This document shows, piece after piece, positions 1-8,936 of a stretch of DNA of 40,613 nucleotides. Position 1 is the stretch's first letter, and each line of letters starts with the position of its first letter. The stretch lies in assembly GCA_039193195.1 (NCBI GenBank), contig JBCCWS010000053.1, positions 1-40,613 on the forward strand, written 5' to 3'. This DNA is from Pseudomonadota bacterium. GTDB lineage: Bacteria > Pseudomonadota > Gammaproteobacteria > Steroidobacterales > JBCBZW01. The notes under the pieces were generated by a model, which saw only the letters and a program-made list of their open reading frames with translations, had not been told where the DNA came from and ran no database searches. A program made the translations under genes and the position numbers.

Positions 1-716
1 GGCAGCTTGAGATCGAAGAAGTCGGCGTCCGGGCCGGCGCGGCGTACAGCACGCGCGACGCGACCTTCACCGCAGTTGTAAGCCGCCACCGCCAAGGTCC
101 AATCGCCGAAGCGCTCATGCAGCGCTTGCAGGTAGTCGAGGGCGGCGTCGGTGGCGGCGATCGGATCGCGACGTTCGTCCACCCACCAGTCGATCTTCAG
201 GCCGTAGCGCTTGCCGGTGGCGGGAATGAACTGCCACAGGCCCGCCGCGCCCCCCGGGGAGAATGCGAGGGGATCGAGGGCGCTCTCGATGATCGGCAGC
301 AGGCAGAGTTCGGTGGGCAGCTGGCGTTTGCGGACGTCGTCGCAGATCCCCGCCAGGTAGCGCTCGACCCGTGGGCGCAGGCGCTCCAGGTACGTGGGGT
401 GGCGCTCGAGCCAGGCCAGGTGTTGTTGGACGCGTTTTTCGTCCGTGGCATGAGCCAGCTGAAACCCGCCGCGGATCTCATCCATCAAGGTGGCGGGCGG
501 CGGCGGCGCCGCGGCGACGGTCACCGGCTCGGGGGCCGCGGCGGGCTCGTCGACGATCTGTGAGTCGGGCTCGGCGGAGGGGGCCGCGGTCAACGCGGAT
601 GGTGGAACGGGATCGGTTTCTGGCGGCGCGCTGGTCTGGGCGGCGGGAGGTGAGGTGAGCGTTGCGCAGGCGCTCAAGCTTGCCGCCGCCAACAGGGCGG
701 CCAGAGTTCTCGTCAA
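1..716 (-). CDS. mltD: MltD-like membrane-bound lytic murein transglycosylase (partial, C-terminus beyond window)
   Basis: The first ~238 residues of a lipoprotein lytic transglycosylase, which cleaves the glycan strands of peptidoglycan from the inner face of the outer membrane. The start is a TTG (714-716) preceded by GGAAGG; no in-frame ATG precedes it. The N-terminus is a lipoprotein signal with lipobox LSAC, Cys at residue 17. A long Pro/Ala-rich linker follows to about residue 75. The goose-lysozyme-like SLT domain begins around residue 135: PIIESALDP carries the probable catalytic Glu (residue ~144), then GLWQFIPATG and AAYNCGEGRV, all typical of MltD. The C-terminal LysM repeats expected of MltD would lie beyond the left edge. 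The family call is confident; the start is reasonably supported by the SD and the lipobox position. Confidence 0.88.
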   Translation of the reverse strand, partial: MTRTLAALLAAASLSACATLTSPPAAQTSAPPETDPVPPSALTAAPSAEPDSQIVDEPAAAPEPVTVAAAPPPPATLMDEIRGGFQLAHATDEKRVQQHLAWLERHPTYLERLRPRVERYLAGICDDVRKRQLPTELCLLPIIESALDPLAFSPGGAAGLWQFIPATGKRYGLKIDWWVDERRDPIAATDAALDYLQALHERFGDWTLAVAAYNCGEGRVARAVRRAGPDADFFDLKL

Positions 717-823
717 GGTTCCTTCCCCGGAGGAATGTCGAAGCGCGACAAGCTACGCGAAGTCGCGGGTCGACGGCAAACCCGGGGCGGTCGACGACAG
801 GTGGTCGGGTGTGGACGGGGCGT

Positions 824-1864
824 TCAGCGACGCTTCAAGGCACCGCAGGACTTGCGCACGATCAGCTCCATGGGCAGCTGGGCGCTGTGGGTAGGCTCGC
901 CCTCGATCAGCTTCAGCAGGTTGTGCACGAGGCGCTCACCCGCCTGGGCCGTGTCCTGGCGCACGGTGGTGAGACCGGGGTACACGTAGGCGGCGGCGGG
1001 CAGATCGTCGAAGCCGATCACGCTCACCTCTTGCGGTACATCTATCCGGGCGTCGTGCAGGGCGCTCATGGCGCCGATGGCGATCAGATCACTGGCGGCG
1101 AAAATCGCATCGAAGTGGGCGCCGCTCGCGAGCAAGCGCTGCGCCGCGTGGTAGCCGTCGCGCTCCTGGCTGATCGCCTCCTCGAACAGGCGAGGGTCCG
1201 GGTTCATGCCGGCTTCTTCCAACACGGCGCGGTAGCCCCGGTAGCGATCGCGGAACTCGGGACTGCCCGGCGACGCGCCCCCGATGAAGGCGATGCTACG
1301 CCGTCCGAGGGCCACCAGGTGGCGCACGGCCTGCATGGCGCCGTCGTAGTTGTCGCAGCTCAGCGAATGGCCTGGGCGGCCCTCTACCGGTGGCCCCCAG
1401 ATAATGAAGTGGGCGTCTGCGTCCACCAGCGCCTTCAGCTTCTCCCCATAGTTCAGGTAATCGCCATAGCCGAGCAGGATGATGCCGTCGGCGCGATTGC
1501 TCGCCTCGTAGGCGGGCGTGAAGTGGTTGAGCTGCTGAAAGGACACCAGCACGTCGTAGCTGCAGGCGGCCGCGGCCCGGGTGATGCTGCCGAGCATCGA
1601 GAGGAAGAAGGGGTTGATCTGCGAGTCGTCGCTCGTCGGGTCCTCGAAGAGCAGCAGTGCGAGGGTCCCGCTGCGCCCGGTCCTAAGGCCAGCCGCGTTT
1701 CGATCGACGCTGTAGTTGAGCTCCTGGGCGGCCTGGAGGATGCGCTCACGGGTCTCCGGGCGCACCAGCGGGCTGCCGCGGAGTGCGCGCGAGACCGTGG
1801 CCTGGGAGACGCCCGCGGCGTGGGCGATATCCAGCGATGTCGTCTTGTGCACCCTGCTGCTCAA
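824..1864 (-). CDS. LacI/GalR-family transcriptional regulator
   Basis: A 346-residue repressor-type protein. Residues ~8-60 form the LacI helix-turn-helix and hinge (SLDIAHAAGVSQATVSRAL is the recognition region). The rest is a periplasmic-binding-protein-like effector domain (FIGGASPGSPEFRDRYRGY, FAASDLIAIGAM and VIGFDDLP are family signatures). The start codon is TTG at 1862-1864 with the strong SD GAGGGG five bases upstream; the ATG just before it is out of frame. It is divergent from the TonB-dependent receptor, and the gap holds a LacI-like operator (1958-1971). It therefore most likely represses the receptor-halogenase genes and possibly itself. The effector is unknown; LacI proteins next to TonB receptors usually sense a sugar or glycoside (family knowledge). 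Its 3' end lies 107 bases from the mltD start. Confidence 0.93.
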   Translation of the reverse strand: MSSRVHKTTSLDIAHAAGVSQATVSRALRGSPLVRPETRERILQAAQELNYSVDRNAAGLRTGRSGTLALLLFEDPTSDDSQINPFFLSMLGSITRAAAACSYDVLVSFQQLNHFTPAYEASNRADGIILLGYGDYLNYGEKLKALVDADAHFIIWGPPVEGRPGHSLSCDNYDGAMQAVRHLVALGRRSIAFIGGASPGSPEFRDRYRGYRAVLEEAGMNPDPRLFEEAISQERDGYHAAQRLLASGAHFDAIFAASDLIAIGAMSALHDARIDVPQEVSVIGFDDLPAAAYVYPGLTTVRQDTAQAGERLVHNLLKLIEGEPTHSAQLPMELIVRKSCGALKRR

Positions 1865-1957
1865 GGCATCCCCTCACTGCTCCATCGGACCCGCGGCGAA
1901 TCGACGGCACTGCCCCGCCTAGCGCGCTTTCTCCGTGCGCCGCGGTGCACAACCGTT

Positions 1958-1971
1958 TGCATACGTTTTCA
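1958..1971. promoter_or_regulatory. Candidate LacI-family operator
   Basis: TGCATACGTTTTCA is an imperfect 14-bp palindrome centred on CG; five of seven half-site positions are symmetric. It resembles the TGnAAACGTTTnCA-type operators of LacI-family regulators of catabolic and TonB-receptor genes. It lies in the divergent gap between the LacI gene and the receptor, 73 bases upstream of the receptor ATG, a sensible place for repression. The operator class is family knowledge; that this regulator binds here is inference. Confidence 0.55.
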
Positions 1972-2043
1972 CGTTTTTGTATCGACGGATCGCGTTAGCA
2001 TCGATTGGAAGATAATCCAAAGAATACCCGTGGGGGGGAAGAC

Positions 2044-4932
2044 ATGGTAGCCGCCAGGCTTAGGGGGAAGAGTATGGAAGGTCAGGGAGCAACACTGTCC
2101 TTGTCGTTGGCCGTTGCAGCCGCGCTGTACGGCGGCGCGATGATCGCGCCGGCGGCCATGGCTCAGGACAGCAGCGCCAGCGGCGCGCAAGACGATTCGA
2201 TGATGGAAGAGGTGCTGGTGACGGGCACCCGGGGACGCCTGATGCGTGCCCAGTCCTTGAAGCAGGACAGCACCACTATCGTCGAGGCGCTCACAGTCGA
2301 CGACATCGGTCAGTTACCCGATACAAGTATCGCGGAATCGTTGGCGCGCCTTACGGGTCTAGCAGGTGAGCGTCGTAACGGGCGCACCTCCGGCATCTCC
2401 GTGCGCGGGTTCCGAGAGGATTACGTGGGCACGACGCTCAACGGGCGAGAATTGCTTGGTATTGGCGACAATCGCGGTGTTGAGTTTGATCTGTACCCGT
2501 CGGAGATCCTGAGCGGTGCACTGATCTACAAGTCCATGGAGTCGAGCCTGTACGTGCAGGGGATCGGCGGCGTGGTCGACCTGCGTACGACCAAGCCGCT
2601 CGAGGCAGCGTCGTACCTGACGACCAACCTGTCATACGAGCAGAACGGTCAGTCATCTGCCAACCCGGACTTCGATGACAACGGCTACCGGCTCGCCCTC
2701 GGCTTTTCCGATCGCTTCGCCGACGACACGGTGGGCCTTGCCTTCGCCGTGACTCATACGGAGTCGCCGAGTCAGGAAGAACACTTCCGCGGTTGGGGCT
2801 ACCCCACTGTGGATCCGGCCAACGCCGGCGACGGCGTCAGTCTCACGGGCGATGAGACGGTGGTGGGCGGACATGACTCCTTCGCGCGCTCAGCGAGCCT
2901 CGAACGGACCGCCGCCACGGCCGTCCTTCAGTTCGAGCCGTCGGAGAAAGTCACTGCAACTTTCGATGCTCTTTACATTGATTTTCAGGAGGACGAAGTC
3001 TTCCGCGGCGTGGAGGAAGGCGGCGCTGTTTGGGGCACCGGCGACTACACGATCACCGGCGTCGAAAACGGCTTCGTCACCAGCGGTGATATCGACGGCG
3101 GTTTCCTCTCTGTTATCCGTAACGACGCGGAGCGGACCCGCGGAGAGCTCACCACCTTCGGCGCCAACCTCGAGTTCCGCCCGAACGACAACTGGGTGCT
3201 GGGCGTTGACGCGTCCTACGGCGAGACCGAGAAGCGCATCACCAACATCGAGAGTTACTCGGGCGTGGGCCGCGCTGGCCTGGACACGCAGGGCGATCCC
3301 ACGGTGCGCAGCTTCCAGTCCGGTCCCGACGGCACGGTCTACAGCGGCGAGAGTGTGGACCTCACGGACTTCAACATGATCCGCTTAGCCGGTCCTCAGT
3401 CCTGGGGTGGTGCCCTGGCGCCGGTCGATGCCTTCGCGCCCAACGATGTGTTCCCCGACATCGGTCCTTCCCAGGCGCAGGACGGTTTCGTCAATGAGCC
3501 GATCTTCGATGAGGACCTGACGGCGATCGCCTTCAACGGTCAGCGCTACTTCGAGGGCGCCTTCGTGGATCGCTTGGGCTTCGGTTTGCGCTACTCCGAC
3601 CGCAGCAAGTCGAAGGACAACGACGGCTTCTTCCTGACCGCACCTACCTTCCCCGAGGATGCGTTGATCCCCGAGGACGTGCGCGCGGGCGCGACGGACC
3701 TGAGTTTCATCGGCATCCCCGGGGTGGTGGCCTACGATGCTCTAGCCCTGTTCGACAGCGGCTTCTACACGCTGACGGACGCCTCTGCCTTGGAGACGGG
3801 CCGCCTTGGTGACACTTACACGGTGAACGAGGAGCTGCTGCAGTTCTACACTCAGCTCGACTTCCGCCATGACTTCGCCGCCTTCGGCATCAGCGGTAAC
3901 GCCGGTGTGCAGGTGGTGAACACGGATCAACAGGCAACGGGCTTCTCTACTCAGACGGGCCCGGATCTGTTCGTACAGGCCACACCCGTAGAGGGCGGTG
4001 ACGACTACACGGATGTCCTGCCGAGCTTCAACTTGAACTTCGACTTCAACAACGGTCACAAGGTGCGTCTGGCCGCGTCGAAGACCCTGAGCCGCCCGCG
4101 CATGGACGACATGCGGCCCAACACGACGGTGTCGTTCAACTTCAATGCGTCCAATGTCGCCGCGACCGACCCCGCCGGCGGCCCCTGGAGCGGTAACGCC
4201 GGCAACCCAGCCCTACGTCCGCTCGAGGCTAACAACGTCGATCTGGCCTACGAGTGGTACTTCGCCGACGACGGCTTCCTCTCGGTTGGGTTCTTCTACA
4301 AGGACCTCCTCAACTGGCATCGCAACGGCGCCTTCCTCGCGGACTTCAGTCAGTTCTTCATCCCGGGCTACCACCAGGCCACGGATGATGACGGCAACAT
4401 CATCACCCCCGCCACCTTCGACGGCGTGGTCACCTTCCGTGAGGACGGTCTCGAGGGCGATGTGCGCGGCTACGAGTTCCAAGCGAACGTGCCCTTCCAC
4501 ATCTTCCACGAGGCGTTGGATGGCTTCGGTGTTGCCCTCGGCGTCGCGATTGCCAGCGGCGGACTGGAAGACGGTGGGCGAGTCCCCGGACTCTCCGATG
4601 AGAACTACCAGCTGACGGCCTTTTACGAGAAGGCGGGCTTCGAGATCCGCGTCTCTGGCCGTCGGCGAACGGATTTTCTAACGGAGGCCCGCGGCTTGAG
4701 CCTGGCCCTGACCCCCCTGACGGACCAAGGTGCTGAGCTGTGGGACGCGCAGATTGCATACGACTTCGGAGCCGGCGGTTTCGATCGTCTGTCCGGTCTG
4801 CGTGTAGCCTTGCAGGGGCAGAACCTCACCAACGAGGTCACCACCCTCACTAACGACGACACGCGTGAGGTGCTGCAATTCCAGACCTTTGGGGCGACCT
4901 ATCTCTTGCGCGTGAATTACCAGTTCCGGTAG
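2044..4932 (+). CDS. TonB-dependent outer-membrane receptor (Xanthomonas/Caulobacter type)
   Basis: A 962-residue outer-membrane transporter taking up a bulky substrate with TonB energy. The ATG at 2044 follows a G-rich SD and gives a signal peptide with basic residues (R, R, K), a hydrophobic core and cleavage near APAAMA-QD. A TTG at 2005 and an ATG at 2074 are in frame, but the latter would lose the basic n-region. A TonB-box-like segment EEVLVTG follows the signal, then the plug domain with DDIGQLPDTSIAESLARL and GISVRGFRED, typical of the TIGR01782-type subfamily. The rest is beta-barrel, with NPALRPLEANNVDLAYEWYF near the C-terminal third and a closing strand ending in YQFR. It is the first gene of a set with two halogenases and DUF6445. 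The transported substrate cannot be read from sequence. Confidence 0.95.
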   Translation: MVAARLRGKSMEGQGATLSLSLAVAAALYGGAMIAPAAMAQDSSASGAQDDSMMEEVLVTGTRGRLMRAQSLKQDSTTIVEALTVDDIGQLPDTSIAESLARLTGLAGERRNGRTSGISVRGFREDYVGTTLNGRELLGIGDNRGVEFDLYPSEILSGALIYKSMESSLYVQGIGGVVDLRTTKPLEAASYLTTNLSYEQNGQSSANPDFDDNGYRLALGFSDRFADDTVGLAFAVTHTESPSQEEHFRGWGYPTVDPANAGDGVSLTGDETVVGGHDSFARSASLERTAATAVLQFEPSEKVTATFDALYIDFQEDEVFRGVEEGGAVWGTGDYTITGVENGFVTSGDIDGGFLSVIRNDAERTRGELTTFGANLEFRPNDNWVLGVDASYGETEKRITNIESYSGVGRAGLDTQGDPTVRSFQSGPDGTVYSGESVDLTDFNMIRLAGPQSWGGALAPVDAFAPNDVFPDIGPSQAQDGFVNEPIFDEDLTAIAFNGQRYFEGAFVDRLGFGLRYSDRSKSKDNDGFFLTAPTFPEDALIPEDVRAGATDLSFIGIPGVVAYDALALFDSGFYTLTDASALETGRLGDTYTVNEELLQFYTQLDFRHDFAAFGISGNAGVQVVNTDQQATGFSTQTGPDLFVQATPVEGGDDYTDVLPSFNLNFDFNNGHKVRLAASKTLSRPRMDDMRPNTTVSFNFNASNVAATDPAGGPWSGNAGNPALRPLEANNVDLAYEWYFADDGFLSVGFFYKDLLNWHRNGAFLADFSQFFIPGYHQATDDDGNIITPATFDGVVTFREDGLEGDVRGYEFQANVPFHIFHEALDGFGVALGVAIASGGLEDGGRVPGLSDENYQLTAFYEKAGFEIRVSGRRRTDFLTEARGLSLALTPLTDQGAELWDAQIAYDFGAGGFDRLSGLRVALQGQNLTNEVTTLTNDDTREVLQFQTFGATYLLRVNYQFR

Positions 4933-4956
4933 TACTCGAGCACAAGAGTCGGTGAA

Positions 4957-4991
4957 CACGACGCCCGGGCGCCTCGCGCTCGGGCGTCGTG
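4957..4991 (+). terminator. Strong stem-loop after the TonB receptor (no U-tract)
   Basis: CACGACGCCCG (4957-4967) and CGGGCGTCGTG (4981-4991) form a perfect 11-bp stem with a 13-base loop, 24 bases after the receptor stop. No T-run follows, so it is not a classic intrinsic terminator. It may instead stabilise the 3' end of the receptor mRNA or attenuate read-through into the halogenase genes. Confidence 0.45.
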
Positions 4992-5082
4992 CCATACTGC
5001 TCAGGAAAAATACGCCGCGCCGTTCATGAGTGCCGGCCACGTGTACGCGACACGGCGGTCGTATGCGGCAAGGGAGTAGCTC

Positions 5083-6582
5083 ATGGGAAAGCTAACGAAG
5101 AAGGTAGTCATCGTCGGCGGTGGCACGGCCGGCTGGATGTCCGCGGCGTTGTTCAGCCGCGTGCTGGGGCAGCAGGTGGAGGTCGAGCTGGTCGAGTCCG
5201 ACGCGATTGGCATCATCGGTGTCGGCGAGGCGACGATTCCGCCTATTCAGCATGTCAATGCGGTGCTTGGCCTCGACGAGGCGGAGTTCCTGCGCGAGAC
5301 CAAGGCCAGCATCAAGCTCGCTATCCGCTTTGAAAATTGGCGAGTGCCAGGTGAGCAGTACTACCACACCTTCGGCGCCCCTGGGCGCAGCCAAGCCTTC
5401 TGCCACTTCCACCATTTCTGGACGCGCGCAGAGAAGGCGGGGCAACACAGCAACCTCTGGGACTACGATCTCAACTATCTTTGCTGTGAGGCGGGTAAGT
5501 TCGCCAAGCTGCAGGTCAGCGACGCCATGTTCGAGCTGCCCTACGCCTATCATTTCGATTCGTCTCTCTACGGCCAGTACCTGCGCCGCTACAGCGAGGG
5601 GCGGGGCGTCACGCGCACGGAAGGGTTGATCCGCGCGGTCGATCTCGATCCCGAGAACGGCCACGTCAACCGCCTGCACCTGGACAACGGCAAACAGGTG
5701 GACGGTGATTTCTTCATCGATTGCTCCGGCGGCCGTGGCTTGCTGATTCAGCAACACTTGGGTGTGGGCTTCGAGGACTGGGGGCACTGGCTACCTTGCG
5801 ACCGTGCCCTCGCCGTGCCGTCGAAGCGCTTCCAGGAGACAGCCCCGTACACTCGCTCCATTGCCCACGGCGCCGGCTGGCAATGGCGAATTCCGCTGCA
5901 GCATCGTAATGGCAACGGCCTGGTCTACAGCAGTCGCCACTACAGCGACGACGAGGCCGCAGCGCTGCTGATGGGCAACCTCGATAGCGAAGCGCTCGAG
6001 GATGAGCCGCGCCTGATTCGCTTCCGCACCGGGCGCGCCCGCAAGCAATGGCACCGCAATGTGGTGGCCATCGGGCTCTCGAGCGGGTTCCTGGAGCCGC
6101 TTGAGTCCACCAGCATCTACCTGATTCAGTCGGCGATTGTGCGCCTGGTTAAGATGTTCCCCCACGCCGGAGTGCTGCCTACGATGGTGGATGAGTACAA
6201 CCGCCAGTCTCAGGTCGAGTTTGAGTACATCCGCGACTTCATCATACTCCACTACCATGTAAACGGCCGGCACGACACGCAGTTCTGGCGTGATCTGCGG
6301 GAGATGGAGGTGCCCCACCGCCTGCGCGAGAAGATCGACGTGTTTCGCGAGAGCGGCGCCTTGTTCCCGGACAATATGGATATCTTCCTGGAGCCCTCAT
6401 GGCTGCAGGTATTGTTAGGCCAAGGGGTCATGCCGCAGGACTTCCATCCCCTGGCTGGCTCGCTCACCGACGCCCAGCTGCGCGAGAAGATGACCACCAT
6501 GGCGCGGGTCAAGCGCGAGCCCCTGGCTCGCATGCCTAGCCACGACGGTTTCCTCGATATGTTCTGTGCGGCGAATACCTAG
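5083..6582 (+). CDS. Flavin-dependent tryptophan-type halogenase (first copy)
   Basis: A 499-residue FADH2-dependent halogenase that would form HOCl or HOBr from a flavin hydroperoxide and halide and transfer it to an electron-rich aromatic ring. The FAD-binding GGGTAGW is at residues 12-18 and GVGEAT follows at ~46-51. The catalytic lysine equivalent to PrnA/RebH Lys79 is K78 (ASIKLAIRFENW). The halogenase WxWxIP motif is W266-Q-W-R-I-P271. The halide/lysine-side glutamate motif reads EPLESTS, with E341 equivalent to PrnA E346; the usual ESTG has become ESTS. Length matches the family (about 500-540). No reductase partner is in the window. It lies 150 bases after the receptor stop, and the second halogenase starts 15 bases downstream. 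The native substrate of receptor-linked halogenases is unknown, so free tryptophan should not be assumed. Confidence 0.93.
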   Translation: MGKLTKKVVIVGGGTAGWMSAALFSRVLGQQVEVELVESDAIGIIGVGEATIPPIQHVNAVLGLDEAEFLRETKASIKLAIRFENWRVPGEQYYHTFGAPGRSQAFCHFHHFWTRAEKAGQHSNLWDYDLNYLCCEAGKFAKLQVSDAMFELPYAYHFDSSLYGQYLRRYSEGRGVTRTEGLIRAVDLDPENGHVNRLHLDNGKQVDGDFFIDCSGGRGLLIQQHLGVGFEDWGHWLPCDRALAVPSKRFQETAPYTRSIAHGAGWQWRIPLQHRNGNGLVYSSRHYSDDEAAALLMGNLDSEALEDEPRLIRFRTGRARKQWHRNVVAIGLSSGFLEPLESTSIYLIQSAIVRLVKMFPHAGVLPTMVDEYNRQSQVEFEYIRDFIILHYHVNGRHDTQFWRDLREMEVPHRLREKIDVFRESGALFPDNMDIFLEPSWLQVLLGQGVMPQDFHPLAGSLTDAQLREKMTTMARVKREPLARMPSHDGFLDMFCAANT

Positions 6583-6597
6583 CGCGGTGGGGCCACC

Positions 6598-8115
6598 GTG
6601 AAGCCTAAGCGTATTGTTATCCTGGGAGGAGGCACGGCGGGATGGATGGCCGCCAACCTCTTCGCCCGGGCGTGGCCGTCGCACGAAGTACGGGTCAGTC
6701 TCGTCGAGTCGCCGCAGATTGGCACCGTGGGGGTTGGGGAGGGGTCCACCCCCACCCTCAAGCGTTTCTTCGAGATGATCGACGTGCCGGAGGCGCAGTG
6801 GATGCCCCGGTGCAACGCCACCTACAAGGTGAGCATCGCCTTCGAGGGGTGGAGCCCGAAGTCTGGCCTTGCCCGCTACGCCCATCCCTTCGTCTCGCAG
6901 ATTGACACGCTCTCCCAGAACACCTTCATGGGCAACTGTCGCCGCCGTCGCTTCGGCCTTGATGTCCACACCGATCCGGGCGACTTCTTTCTGAACGGCG
7001 TATTGGCCCAGGCACGCAAGGGGCCCCAAGCAGCGCAGACCTTCCCGTTTGTCATGGACTACGGCTATCACTTCGACGCCGGCAAGCTGGGCGCTTTCCT
7101 GGCGCAGACTGCCGTAGGCCGTGGCGTACAGCACCTGCAACGGCGCGTTGTGTCCGTGGAACAGGATGACGCCGGAGATCTCGCCGCCCTTATCGCGGAG
7201 GGCGAGGAGCGCATCGAGGCGGATTTCTTCGTCGATTGCTCGGGCTTTGCCTCAGTGCTGATCGAGAAGACCTTGGGTGTACGTTTTGAGAGTTTCGCTG
7301 ACAACCTCTTCAACGACGCGGCGGTGGTGTTGCCGACGCCGGTGGAGGAGAGGGCATTGCCGGTGGAGACCGTCTCAGTCGCCCTGTCCAACGGTTGGTG
7401 CTGGCGTATCCCGCTTACGCACCGCTTCGGAAATGGCTACGTCTACAGCTCTCGCTACCTGGATTCCGATGCGGCGGAACGCGAGCTACGCGATTTCTTG
7501 GGGTTGACGGAAAGCTCGGAGGAGGCGCGACATCTGCGGATGCGCGTGGGGCAGCGCGAACACCATTGGTATCGCAACTGCCTGAGCCTTGGACTCTCCC
7601 AGGGCTTCATCGAGCCGCTCGAGGCCACGGCCCTGCTGCTTACGCAGATTAGCGTGGAGCTGTTTATTCACCACTTCAAGAAGGGGGCCTTCGAGCGTGA
7701 GGACCGTGATGCGTTCAATCGCCTTGTCCACCAGCGCTTCGAGCGCGTGCGCGATTACATCGTGGCTCACTACAAGTTGAACACCCGCGAGGACTCCGCC
7801 TACTGGCGTGACAATCGTGACAACATGGTGCTCTCCAAGTCCCTCCGTCAGCTGCTCGATGTGTGGTACCGCCGAGGCGATCTCACGCAGGAAGTGCAGC
7901 GCCAGAAGCTCGAATCTCACTTCGGCAGCCTGTCGTGGCATTGCCTCCTATCGGGCTACGGTGCCTATCCTGAGCTCTCCAAGGAACAGCCCGACGCCAA
8001 CGATCTCTATCGGGAGGCCGGCGTGGCCCACATGCTTCGCGGTTGTGCCCTCAACTTTCGCGAGCATCGAGAAAACCTGAGCGTGCTCCGCGAGAGCACG
8101 AAGGTCCGCGCCTGA
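6598..8115 (+). CDS. Flavin-dependent tryptophan-type halogenase (second, divergent copy)
   Basis: A 505-residue paralogue of the preceding gene, clearly diverged rather than a recent duplicate. The start is GTG at 6598, just after GGTGGGG. FAD motif GGGTAGW lies at residues 10-16 and GVGEGSTP at ~45-52. The catalytic lysine is K77 (CNATYKVSIAFEGW), and W267-C-W-R-I-P272 is the halogenase motif. The glutamate motif is EPLEATA with E342, so the two residues after the Glu differ both from classical ESTG and from the first copy (ESTS). All core catalytic residues are present, so it should be active. Different halide or substrate preference between the copies is inference. Its TGA overlaps the DUF6445 ATG by one base (TGATG), implying translational coupling. 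Confidence 0.93.
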   Translation: MKPKRIVILGGGTAGWMAANLFARAWPSHEVRVSLVESPQIGTVGVGEGSTPTLKRFFEMIDVPEAQWMPRCNATYKVSIAFEGWSPKSGLARYAHPFVSQIDTLSQNTFMGNCRRRRFGLDVHTDPGDFFLNGVLAQARKGPQAAQTFPFVMDYGYHFDAGKLGAFLAQTAVGRGVQHLQRRVVSVEQDDAGDLAALIAEGEERIEADFFVDCSGFASVLIEKTLGVRFESFADNLFNDAAVVLPTPVEERALPVETVSVALSNGWCWRIPLTHRFGNGYVYSSRYLDSDAAERELRDFLGLTESSEEARHLRMRVGQREHHWYRNCLSLGLSQGFIEPLEATALLLTQISVELFIHHFKKGAFEREDRDAFNRLVHQRFERVRDYIVAHYKLNTREDSAYWRDNRDNMVLSKSLRQLLDVWYRRGDLTQEVQRQKLESHFGSLSWHCLLSGYGAYPELSKEQPDANDLYREAGVAHMLRGCALNFREHRENLSVLRESTKVRA

Positions 8116-8936
8116 TGGCGAGCGTGCCGCGTGGGGGCGCGGATCCGGTCACGATTGCGGTTAACCCACTAGCCAAGATCGAGATTCTAGAGATCGGTGA
8201 CGGCCGACGCTGTGCAATCGTCGATGAATTTCTCGCGGACCCAGCTTCCTTGGTGCGCTACTCGCAAGCGCACGCCAGCGAGTTTCGTATCCGCCCTCAC
8301 ACCTACCCCGGGCCGGGACGCGTGGTTGGAGCGCCGTGCATGGAGCAGATCCAACGCTTCATTCGCAGCCAACTCTCGCGTCACTTTCCCTTCCACCGCA
8401 GCGCCATCAAGCTTACGGCCGGGCTGTCCATGGTGACGCTTCGTCCGGAGCAGCTGTCGAACTTCCAGCGCATCTGCCACATCGATCCGCGCCATGCGCA
8501 AGATCGACGTACCTTTGCAGGCTTAGTTTACCTGTTCGATAACGCGGCGCTTGGCGGCACGGCCTTCTACCGTTGGAAGCGACAGGCGATTGCCTTCGAG
8601 GCGATGGCGAGGGAGCTACGGGATCCGCAGGCGGCGCACCGCTACCTGCAGGCAAACTCGGCCTACTATCGTGAGGCGCCCCGTTACATGACACAAAGCA
8701 ACGACATTGCCGAGCTCATGGAGGTGGTGCCGGCGAAGTGGAACCGCTTCGTGTTCTACGACGGCGAATACCCTCACTCGGGGCATATCACCCGACCGGA
8801 CCTTCTGACGCAGGACTTCTCCACCGGTCGCCTCTCGCTCAACCTTTTTGCCAGTGTCAGGCCCACACCGGCCGACACGGCGCCGCATGAGGGCGCTACC
8901 CCCCGCGGCGACGCTCGTAGGCTTCGATTTGATTGA
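8115..8936 (+). CDS. DUF6445 family protein, 2OG-Fe(II)-oxygenase-like
   Basis: A 273-residue protein; the ATG at 8115 overlaps the halogenase stop. It shows the DUF6445 pattern: YPGPGR at ~64-69, H122-x-D124 (CHIDPRH), AGLVYLF and LGGTAFYR at ~135-153, and RFVFYDGEYPHSGHI with H221, followed by R239 in GRLSLNLF. H-x-D...H plus a downstream Arg is the iron and 2-oxoglutarate binding pattern of the double-stranded beta-helix dioxygenases, so hydroxylase activity is plausible but unproven. It is the last gene of the receptor-halogenase set and may modify the same substrate. The final 41 bases overlap the 3' end of the convergent gene on the minus strand. Confidence 0.82.
   Translation: MASVPRGGADPVTIAVNPLAKIEILEIGDGRRCAIVDEFLADPASLVRYSQAHASEFRIRPHTYPGPGRVVGAPCMEQIQRFIRSQLSRHFPFHRSAIKLTAGLSMVTLRPEQLSNFQRICHIDPRHAQDRRTFAGLVYLFDNAALGGTAFYRWKRQAIAFEAMARELRDPQAAHRYLQANSAYYREAPRYMTQSNDIAELMEVVPAKWNRFVFYDGEYPHSGHITRPDLLTQDFSTGRLSLNLFASVRPTPADTAPHEGATPRGDARRLRFD

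Noticed and set aside
2005-2043. TTG start at 2005 for the TonB receptor
   Set aside because: The ATG at 2044 has a better SD and gives a standard signal peptide with a basic n-region.
662-2050. A long open frame on the plus strand opposite the LacI gene
   Set aside because: It has no domain signature and is antisense to a clear LacI gene; high-GC codon bias routinely opens such frames.
8043-8114. Upstream extension of the DUF6445 frame into the halogenase gene
   Set aside because: It would overlap the halogenase by 73 bases; the ATG at 8115 in a TGATG junction is the natural coupled start.
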